A stretch of DNA of 20,877 nucleotides from JAGTRI01 sp964580405 (GTDB lineage Archaea; Thermoproteota; Bathyarchaeia; Bathyarchaeales; DTEX01). Below are positions 15,491 through 20,877 of the stretch, piece by piece (position 1 is the first letter of the stretch; every line of letters begins with the position of its first letter). The translations under genes were made by a program, and so were the position numbers. Below the pieces are notes generated by a model. It was not told the origin of the DNA. It did no database searches and was given only the letters and a program-made list of their open reading frames with translations. The stretch lies in contig CAZOKM010000022.1 in NCBI GenBank assembly GCA_964580405.1, positions 1-20,877 of the forward strand, given 5' to 3'.

Positions 15491-15976
15491 GTGCCTCTTG
15501 TGGATGGAGTTTTCGTTGATTACATAATTATATTCTTTGCGTTGGTATTCTATGCTTTTTTAATCGTTGTGTATCTTTTGCGTGCTCGCCAGCTTGAAGA
15601 GATGGAATGGAAGTTGAGTCTGCCGTTCAGTCTTCAGTTGATACCCTTCGCTCTGCTTTGGATCGTGAATCTTCTCATCGGCAACGACTCAGGACGCTTA
15701 GTAGCTGAATTACCCGTAATCATCTATCTGGTCTATGACCTTTGGTACCGTTTGATTACTCAGAAGAAACCTTATCATCACCCTGAGCGTTGGCCAGTGA
15801 GTCTTGCTGTTTACCTTTTGCTCTTGTTCATCGGATGCATAGGTTTAAACTGGTATGGATACCTAGTGGCTAATGTTTATGGAAACATGCTTGTGGTCTC
15901 ATTCTTCATAATGATGAGCTCATATGGCTATTACCAATATAGATATAACAAGAGTAAGAAAATTAAACAAAATTAA
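15491..15976 (+). CDS. predicted five-pass membrane protein, unknown function
   Basis: I do not recognise this protein. From GTG 15491 it has 161 residues with about five hydrophobic segments: YIIIFFALVFYAFLIVVYLL near the N terminus, then LPFSLQLIPFALLWIVNLLI, LPVIIYLVYDLW, a segment from WPVSLAVYLLLLFIG, and MLVVSFFIMMSS before a Lys-rich tail that probably lies in the cytoplasm. The start is uncertain. No in-frame ATG exists ahead of the first helix except one at 15398 inside pmbA. A TATA-like CTTTATCC near 15463-15470 would place the transcript start at about 15493, supporting a leaderless GTG. Codon use is more AT-rich than in pmbA: one sampled 60-nt line here has 24 G/C, a pmbA line has 41. 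Confidence 0.55.
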   Translation: MPLVDGVFVDYIIIFFALVFYAFLIVVYLLRARQLEEMEWKLSLPFSLQLIPFALLWIVNLLIGNDSGRLVAELPVIIYLVYDLWYRLITQKKPYHHPERWPVSLAVYLLLLFIGCIGLNWYGYLVANVYGNMLVVSFFIMMSSYGYYQYRYNKSKKIKQN

Positions 15977-16220
15977 GAAGGCACTCCACTCAGAAAGCTT
16001 GTGCTATGCAATTAGAAAGTTCTTGGAGTCCATTTTTGTTCCACCAATCTAAAAACAAAAAGCCAATTTATATCCAGTCAGTCAATTTCAAGTATTTTTT
16101 CCATCAACTATTTGAATTTTCCTTTGGTTCTGTGAAGCTGTAAGGGATGCATTATGCAGTTTGGAAGTTTAAAGTCTTCAAAATCTTGTAAGGTAACTAA
16201 ATTTTATGACCAGTCAACAT
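15977..16220. other. AT-rich convergent intergenic region
   Basis: These 244 nt lie between two converging genes. They are clearly AT-rich and hold no convincing gene, RNA or clear hairpin. CCAGTCA appears twice (about 16075 and 16210), which may be chance. Some T-rich tracts could serve as terminators for either gene. Confidence 0.4.
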
Positions 16221-17012
16221 TCAATTGTGGAATGTATGCTTGCATTTGAATTTTTCCGCTTTAATGAGAAGAAGCCTTTCGGCGAACGTCAGTTGCCCCT
16301 CTTTTTCTAGCCGTTCTTGTAGCTTCATAAGCTGTTTGAAGTGCGTCTCGACGGTGAAGCCCTGCACAATCCACGGAATCGCCTTGAGGAAGTAAACGAG
16401 CGCTCCGACGTCCCTGAAGACCGTTTTTCCCTCCCACTCTCGGGCGTCAATTACCACGAGCTCCGTGGGCTTAATCAGTTCCAACGCATACTCCAGAGTG
16501 AAGAATGTCCACTGCGGTTCGTAGCCGAATTCGCGGTGAAGGTCCATCAGGCTTCTTCCGTCAACCTGCTCCGTGAGGAAGACCCCGCGGGGCTTCAGGA
16601 CCCTAGCCACCTCCGACGCGTTGTAGGCGGAGTGCCGGTCAATCACCAAGTCGAACTCGCCGTTGGCAAAGGGCAGTTTTCCTTCTAGGGACTCTTCAGC
16701 TTCGACAACCTCGACGCCGTGAGGCAAGAGCCTCCTACGAGCCAAAGTTAGGTTCGGCGGATACCCTTCGGTCGCGACCACCCGCCTCGGGAAGCAGTCC
16801 TTCATTGCCAGCAGCTTTTCGCCGCCTCCCGTCCCAAGGTCCAGAACAGCCGTTGACTGGAGCATGAGTTTCTTCGCCATTTCCATGTAGGACCACGGCG
16901 GCTGCTCCTCTACGTACCTTCCCGCGATGTGGCTGAAGTCCCAGCCTTCGAAGGGTTCGGACTCTTCCCTCCTCCACTGCTGAAGCAGAACGTCGACTGC
17001 CTTGCGGTCCAT
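16221..17012 (-). CDS. class I SAM-dependent methyltransferase
   Basis: This 263-residue protein has motif I LDLGTGGGE (57-65), an acidic residue after the second strand (Glu82 in VVATEG) and a motif IV-like FANGEFDLVIDRHSAY (115-130). These define a Rossmann-fold methyltransferase using S-adenosylmethionine. The usual length is 200-300. The Trp-rich N terminus (QQWRREESEPFEGWDFSHIAG, about 11-31) resembles small-molecule or tRNA/rRNA-type relatives, but the substrate cannot be assigned. It is divergent from an exported protein; the 157-bp region between them has repeated TGGAC/GTCCA half-sites. ATG 17012 gives a sensible N terminus, although no strong Shine-Dalgarno site is close. Confidence 0.82.
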   Translation of the reverse strand: MDRKAVDVLLQQWRREESEPFEGWDFSHIAGRYVEEQPPWSYMEMAKKLMLQSTAVLDLGTGGGEKLLAMKDCFPRRVVATEGYPPNLTLARRRLLPHGVEVVEAEESLEGKLPFANGEFDLVIDRHSAYNASEVARVLKPRGVFLTEQVDGRSLMDLHREFGYEPQWTFFTLEYALELIKPTELVVIDAREWEGKTVFRDVGALVYFLKAIPWIVQGFTVETHFKQLMKLQERLEKEGQLTFAERLLLIKAEKFKCKHTFHN

Positions 17013-17060
17013 AGTTCAGTTCACAGCCTCACCTCATTTGAAGGCGATTCTGCGATAAAA

Positions 17061-17127
17061 GTCCAAGGCAATACTTGGACGCAGCGAAACCTTCTGTTCT
17101 AATGTTTGGACAGACTGTTCTGGTCCA
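17061..17127. repeat. four TGGAC/GTCCA half-sites in divergent promoter
   Basis: GTCCA at 17061-17065 and TGGAC at 17076-17080 form part of a 7-bp inverted repeat (GTCCAAG/CTTGGAC) with a 6-nt loop. TGGAC at 17107-17111 and GTCCA at 17123-17127 form a second, oppositely oriented pair with an 11-nt spacer. The second pair ends 3 nt before the TATA box of the exported-protein gene. A repressor or activator operator shared with the methyltransferase gene is likely. Confidence 0.5.
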
Positions 17128-17130
17128 TGG

Positions 17131-17138
17131 TAATATAC
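17131..17138 (+). promoter_or_regulatory. TATA box of exported-protein gene
   Basis: TAATATAC predicts a transcript start near 17161, nine nt before ATG 17170. Confidence 0.5.
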
Positions 17139-17169
17139 TGCTGTTAGTTTATTCTATTCACGATGCCAA

Positions 17170-18213
17170 ATGAACCTGAAGGTAGTTGCAGCGTTAATTA
17201 TTGCCATAATCGTCTGCTCAGCGGGAGTGACCGTAGCTCTGTCGGGCATTCCGTCCGCTTCCGAAGACCTTGTCTGCCCCGAAGGCGCCCACGACATCAC
17301 CGGGCAATACGTCTTGACGCCCATCGGCACGAGGAGCGAAAACTTCATGTGGACGTGCCTCCGATGCGGCGAGTCCTGGATACAAAGATACGCGGAGGAC
17401 GCTTACGAGGCTTGGCGGGACGCTTTCCTGGAGCCCGACTTCGTCCGAAACTACGCGATGCTTTACCTGAGGGCGGTTCTGGAGATGAAGGTCCCCGACC
17501 CTCTAACAATAAATTGGACAGGCGGAAGGGCTACGCCCGAAGGCTTATTGGGCTACGAAACCTACGTTTACGAGTCGGGCGACGTGTCCGTGACGGTGGG
17601 CTACCCGGTTGTGCTGCCCGAGAACACTGAGTACACGATAACCGTAAAAGTGCACGGCGTGACCGTCTGGAAGGGAACGCTTCTACGTCGAGAGTTCAAG
17701 TCTAGCTCGCCCTTCTCTGGCGAGAATGGTGCCACCTACGATTATTACGGAGGCGTGGGAGTCTTCGAGAGGGGCGTCCACGTAATCGCCACAAGCCAAG
17801 ACCCGTCGCTGCCCACGGGCGAGGCGGACGGCGACTACTGGAGGGCACTCAAGGAGCACGAGGCGACAGTGGCTTCTCCCGAAGACTTCGTCTCCATAAT
17901 AGTTTCTCGTGGCGACTTCTCGACTGGAGGATACACGATACAGGTAAAGAAGTTCAGCTATATCGAGTCCGACCCTGTGAAGCTGAGGTTCGAGGTGAAC
18001 GTCACGGACCCCGGCGAAGGCGTAGCGGTAACCCAGGCTTTGACGAACCCGCTGGTCCTCATCCCCCTCGGCAACCTCGACCCCGGCGAGTACGAAGTCC
18101 AGGTCCACGTGGACGCGTACGTCCTCACCTACGGCGAGAACGGCGAACCCATCTACACCCAACTACTCACGTTCAGAGAAGAACTCTGGACAGCAACGTT
18201 CACAGTCGAATAA
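17170..18213 (+). CDS. exported or membrane-anchored protein with zinc-ribbon-like N terminus
   Basis: I do not recognise this 347-residue protein as a named family. Residues 4-24 are hydrophobic (VVAALIIAIIVCSAGVTVAL) and would act as a signal peptide or single anchor, placing the rest outside the cytoplasm. Just after it, Cys36, His41, Cys63 and Cys66 (CLRCGES) look like a zinc-ribbon or rubredoxin-like knuckle, which is unusual on the outside of a cell. The rest is rich in beta-strand-like alternating residues (for example YTITVKVHGVTVWKG and YEVQVHVDAYVLTY), suggesting two Ig-like or jelly-roll beta domains. A substrate-binding or surface role is inference. It is divergent from a methyltransferase gene and probably controlled by the repeats between them. 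Confidence 0.65.
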   Translation: MNLKVVAALIIAIIVCSAGVTVALSGIPSASEDLVCPEGAHDITGQYVLTPIGTRSENFMWTCLRCGESWIQRYAEDAYEAWRDAFLEPDFVRNYAMLYLRAVLEMKVPDPLTINWTGGRATPEGLLGYETYVYESGDVSVTVGYPVVLPENTEYTITVKVHGVTVWKGTLLRREFKSSSPFSGENGATYDYYGGVGVFERGVHVIATSQDPSLPTGEADGDYWRALKEHEATVASPEDFVSIIVSRGDFSTGGYTIQVKKFSYIESDPVKLRFEVNVTDPGEGVAVTQALTNPLVLIPLGNLDPGEYEVQVHVDAYVLTYGENGEPIYTQLLTFREELWTATFTVE

Positions 18214-18305
18214 ACGGGTAAAGCGTAATTCGTAATTATGTAACTTTAGCTTCAGTCGTTGTTGTGCGAACGTTTTTTAAATGCGTACGGGGCTTAGTTT
18301 GGTTT
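18214..18305 (+). promoter_or_regulatory. intergenic promoter of radical SAM gene
   Basis: TTTTTTAAA at 18273-18281 is a TATA-like box that predicts a start near 18303, three nt ahead of ATG 18306. This supports 18306 over the in-frame ATG at 18282 and the codon at 18264, which overlap or precede the TATA box. Confidence 0.5.
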
Positions 18306-20129
18306 ATGCCGTTCAGTAGGATTCTGCTGGTTAAGCCTAAGGGGAAGAGTGGGCTGAGCTTCCTGATGGATCAGGTTCCTCTCGGCTTGGAGTACATCGC
18401 GGCTTACGTTGGGGACTCGGTTGACGCGGTCCACGTCGTCGACATGGAGATGGAGCGCCGAACGTTCCAGCAGATCCTCGACCTGCACAAGCCCGACCTT
18501 GTTGGTATTTCGATGTCGGCGACCGAGCACAACGAGGGGCTTCGGCTCGCGGCAATAGCAAAGAAGGAGGGCGCCACAACGATGGTCGGCGGCTACCACC
18601 CGACGGCTGTGCCGGACCTGATGCTGTCTTTTCCTCAGGTGGACATAGTCGTCCGCGGCGAGGGCGAAGCCACCGTGAAGGAGCTCGTTGAGAAGGGCGG
18701 ACCGGAGGGCGTCCTCGGAGTCTCTTACAGGCAGGCTGGGCAGGCGGTGCACAATAAGGACAGGCCGTTCATCAAGGACTTGGACAGCGTCCCTTTTCCT
18801 GCTCGTTGTCTTAGGCTTTACCCGTACTTCGCTCAGGACCGGAGGACGGACTACGACGCAATCATGACTTCGCGGGGCTGCTACAGCCACTGCACGTTCT
18901 GCTGCGAGCCCAGCATGAGCCGGGGGCACTACAGGGTGCGGTCCCCCGAGAACGTCGTCAAGGAGGTCGCCGAGATATGCGAGTTCCACGGCGGACGAAA
19001 GGTCATCGGCTTCATCGTGGACCCGAGCTTCATGGGCATCCCCCAGCGGGTTGAGCGCATCGCCGAGCTGTTGCGGGACCAAGACTTGAACATCGAGTTC
19101 ATGGCTCTGGTGAGGACGGACCACATGGCGAAGTACCCCGAGATCGTGAGGAAGATGTGCGAGGCGGGGATACTGTACTTCGAGATGGGCGTCGAGAGCC
19201 CCAACCCGAGGGACCTCGAGTCGACGAGGAAGGGCATCACCACCCAGATCCACAAGGAAGCCGTAAAAAATATTCGTAAATACGGCGGAAGCGCGGGCGG
19301 AACCTTCGTCATCGGGCTGCCCGACCAGACCGAGGAGGAGGTCAGGTACTTCCCCGTGTACGCGCGGGAGATCGGGATGACAGGCGCCGCGTTCGGCGTG
19401 GTGACTCCGTTTCCGGGGACCAAGTTCTACGAGGAGCTCGACAAGGACGGCTTGATCTTCGAGACGGACTGGGAAAAGTTCGACGAGATGCACAACGTCT
19501 ACAGGACGAAGCACCTGTCGAAGCAGAAGATCGAGGAGCTCGCCACCTACTGCATGGCGAAGTTCTGGAACGTCGACACCTTCATCGACCGCGAGATGGT
19601 CACCCAAATCAGGACGAAGAAGAAGATGACTCTGGCGAGCTTCGTCCGCGAGAGGGCGAACGACATGCAGTTCATCAGCAGCGCCGGGAAGACCCTCAAG
19701 AAGGACGAGTTCGGCCACTACGCCAAAATTTTCTTGGACGCTTATCCCGACCCTCGCGTCGAGGAGTACACCCGGCGGGTAGGCGTCCACAACGTCATCG
19801 AGATGTCGCGGTTCCTCAGACTCCTCGGAAAGCAGACGATCCAATGCACCGTGAACCTTGACGAGGACGCAGCCATCAGTTTCATAATTGAAACAACGGG
19901 CAAGTCGGTCGAGTACGTCCGCATCATCCGCGGGAAGCAGAGCCGCTCAACAATAGATTTCGGCGTCGACATGAAGCTGATCGGTGGACAGGGGCAGGTG
20001 TCCAAGAAAGAGTTGGTGAAACGGGTCCTCAATCAAAGAAGCGGTCTCAAAGGATTGCGGGGCACCTTCAGGCTCGTCGCCGCGGTCGGAACAGAATTTT
20101 TTTCGTGGAAAATTAATAAAACAGAATAG
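18306..20129 (+). CDS. B12-binding-domain radical SAM protein
   Basis: This 607-residue enzyme has an N-terminal cobalamin-binding-like Rossmann domain (about 5-150, with VVDMEME and MVGGYHPTAVPDL) and a radical SAM domain. C192-x3-C196-x2-C199 (RGCYSHCTFCC) bind the [4Fe-4S] cluster. The classical DxHxxG cobalamin ligand is not evident, which is common in this class. A TIM-barrel core follows (about 185-380, with GVESPNPRDLESTRKG and FVIGLPDQTEEE). About 180 residues follow the barrel (430-607) and look like a separate C-terminal domain of unknown role. Related enzymes methylate or rearrange natural products, lipids and cofactors. No obvious substrate gene is adjacent. Confidence 0.85.
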   Translation: MPFSRILLVKPKGKSGLSFLMDQVPLGLEYIAAYVGDSVDAVHVVDMEMERRTFQQILDLHKPDLVGISMSATEHNEGLRLAAIAKKEGATTMVGGYHPTAVPDLMLSFPQVDIVVRGEGEATVKELVEKGGPEGVLGVSYRQAGQAVHNKDRPFIKDLDSVPFPARCLRLYPYFAQDRRTDYDAIMTSRGCYSHCTFCCEPSMSRGHYRVRSPENVVKEVAEICEFHGGRKVIGFIVDPSFMGIPQRVERIAELLRDQDLNIEFMALVRTDHMAKYPEIVRKMCEAGILYFEMGVESPNPRDLESTRKGITTQIHKEAVKNIRKYGGSAGGTFVIGLPDQTEEEVRYFPVYAREIGMTGAAFGVVTPFPGTKFYEELDKDGLIFETDWEKFDEMHNVYRTKHLSKQKIEELATYCMAKFWNVDTFIDREMVTQIRTKKKMTLASFVRERANDMQFISSAGKTLKKDEFGHYAKIFLDAYPDPRVEEYTRRVGVHNVIEMSRFLRLLGKQTIQCTVNLDEDAAISFIIETTGKSVEYVRIIRGKQSRSTIDFGVDMKLIGGQGQVSKKELVKRVLNQRSGLKGLRGTFRLVAAVGTEFFSWKINKTE

Positions 20130-20159
20130 GTTGCGCTTCGGGCTTTCTTTGTCCGCAAG

Positions 20160-20186
20160 CTTTATATGTTAACTTGTTTACTTGTT
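20160..20186 (+). promoter_or_regulatory. TATA box plus tandem ACTTGTT repeats
   Basis: CTTTATAT at 20160-20167 predicts a transcript start near 20190. Two ACTTGTT copies, 20172-20178 and 20180-20186 (8-bp period), fill the space between box and start. Ribbon-helix-helix proteins often bind such short tandem repeats at their own promoter. Confidence 0.5.
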
Positions 20187-20190
20187 ATAC

Positions 20191-20877
20191 ATGTTTAGGT
20201 GGTTTAAGGTGTCAAGCGAACAGAAAGACGTAACCGCAATAAGGGGGCTCGAAACCGAGCTCTACAACAAGATCCTCGCGAAAGCCAAAGAAACGGGCAA
20301 AAACGTTTCCGACCTGATGAACGACGCGATGCAGTCATACTTGAACCAGGTTCAGGAAGCCTCAACAATTTTCGGCGAAAACATGGACAACATCACGGTC
20401 ACAAAAAAGGACCTGACCGACATCGGAAGAGTGTCATTCAAGGGCGTCACGAACCTGAGGTTCACCAAGGACGTCGACAAGGAAGCCTTCGGAAGCAACG
20501 TGGTCTTAATCGAGGACTGCGACAACGTCCAAGTGCCCGAGCCGCTGTACTTGGACGCGATGAAGAAGGTGAAGGGCTGCCGCAACATCATCCGCTACCC
20601 GGTCGAAGAGCAAGTGATTCAGGACCAGAACGTCGTAAAATTCGGAGGATTCGACAAACAGTTTCCACACAATAACTTCTTCAATCAACCGTTCTTCCAG
20701 GACCAGAACGTCATAAGGATCGGCGGAATCGACAACCTCGAAATCTCGAAGAGCGACCTGGAGTCCATCGGCAAAAGGGTCATCTTCGAGAACGTCGACG
20801 AGCTGAAGCTCAGCCCGGACGTCGACGCCGAGACAATAAAGAAGTACGTCGAGGCCATCAGGAACGTGGACGAAGTG
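20191..20877 (+). CDS. ribbon-helix-helix N-terminal protein with internal duplications (partial, runs off right edge)
   Basis: 229 codons are open to the window edge with no stop. Residues 13-51 (from VTAIRGLETELYNKIL to QSYL) resemble a CopG/Arc ribbon-helix-helix, a dimeric DNA-binding fold. After it the protein repeats itself. Segment 65-98 (DNITVTKKDLTDIG, NLRFTKDVDKE) is echoed by 180-214 (DNLEISKSDLESIG, ELKLSPDVDAE). A shorter QDQNVVKFGGFD (145-156) is echoed by QDQNVIRIGGID (170-181). The 15-nt CAGGACCAGAACGTC occurs at 20620-20634 and 20698-20712. This suggests a beta-rich repeated domain of unknown function. The start is either ATG 20191 (at the predicted transcript start, leaderless) or GTG 20209, which has AGGTGG 6 nt upstream and begins MSSEQKDVTAIRGLE. 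Confidence 0.7.
   Translation, partial: MFRWFKVSSEQKDVTAIRGLETELYNKILAKAKETGKNVSDLMNDAMQSYLNQVQEASTIFGENMDNITVTKKDLTDIGRVSFKGVTNLRFTKDVDKEAFGSNVVLIEDCDNVQVPEPLYLDAMKKVKGCRNIIRYPVEEQVIQDQNVVKFGGFDKQFPHNNFFNQPFFQDQNVIRIGGIDNLEISKSDLESIGKRVIFENVDELKLSPDVDAETIKKYVEAIRNVDEV

Noticed and set aside
16006..16143. 45-codon plus-strand frame in the AT-rich intergenic region
   Set aside because: No ribosome-binding site, no recognisable pattern, and a frame of this length is expected by chance in AT-rich sequence.
18294..19844. Long minus-strand open frame (516 codons) opposite the radical SAM gene
   Set aside because: It is antisense to a gene with clear motifs; its composition (Val/Leu/Arg/Asp/His-rich) is typical of a shadow of GC-rich codons and shows no domain.
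1..20877. CRISPR array, tRNA, rRNA, insertion sequence or defence system
   Set aside because: I looked for regular repeats, cloverleaf sequences, transposase or integrase motifs and nuclease motifs and found none.

Overview
The window reads as archaeal. Many genes have a TATA-like box about 30 nt upstream of, or almost at, the start codon (short or no leader), and others carry GGTGA/GGTGG ribosome-binding sites. The gene content also fits: an aldehyde:ferredoxin oxidoreductase (AOR) operon with a polyferredoxin and a MoaD-like protein, a TldD/PmbA pair, a ribbon-helix-helix protein and a B12-type radical SAM enzyme. An anaerobic TACK-type archaeon, possibly Bathyarchaeia-like, is my inference. 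No rRNA, tRNA, CRISPR array, transposase or integrase was found.

Layout. (1) 104-5226, carbohydrate and small-molecule metabolism: an alpha/beta-hydrolase esterase (-), a URO-D-family protein and an L-fucose/arabinose-isomerase-family protein as a two-gene operon (-), a divergent PfkB sugar kinase (+), and a short-chain dehydrogenase (-). (2) 5397-8088, a minus-strand module: a coiled-coil ArsR-like regulator, a 34-residue single-pass membrane protein, an ABC ATPase and an ABC-2 permease. Two interleaved perfect inverted repeats lie just ahead of the ATPase gene. (3) 8240-10984, a redox operon (-): a four-cluster ferredoxin, a tungsten-type AOR with an altered cluster motif, and a MoaD/ThiS-like sulfur carrier. 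(4) 11098-15411: a sulfatase-fold hydrolase with Thr at the usual formylglycine position (-), divergent from the TldD-PmbA peptidase pair (+). (5) 15412-16220: an AT-rich stretch with one multi-pass membrane protein and about 240 nt without a convincing gene. (6) 16221-18213: a class I methyltransferase (-) divergent from an exported protein with a zinc-ribbon-like Cys set (+). They share a promoter region with four TGGAC/GTCCA half-sites. (7) 18306-20877: a cobalamin-binding radical SAM protein with a long C-terminal extension (+), then the start of a ribbon-helix-helix protein with internal duplications, cut by the window edge.

How they work together. The isomerase and kinase could convert an aldose to a ketose phosphate, but no aldolase is present, so a complete pathway is not shown. 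The ferredoxin-AOR-MoaD operon is a self-contained electron-transfer unit in which the MoaD-like protein probably serves molybdopterin cofactor synthesis. The regulator-small-protein-ABC block looks like a regulated export or membrane-stress module. No defence or mobile system is evident. The most interesting points are the AOR Cys shift, the interleaved repeats with the overlooked 34-aa membrane protein, and the duplicated ribbon-helix-helix protein at the right edge.
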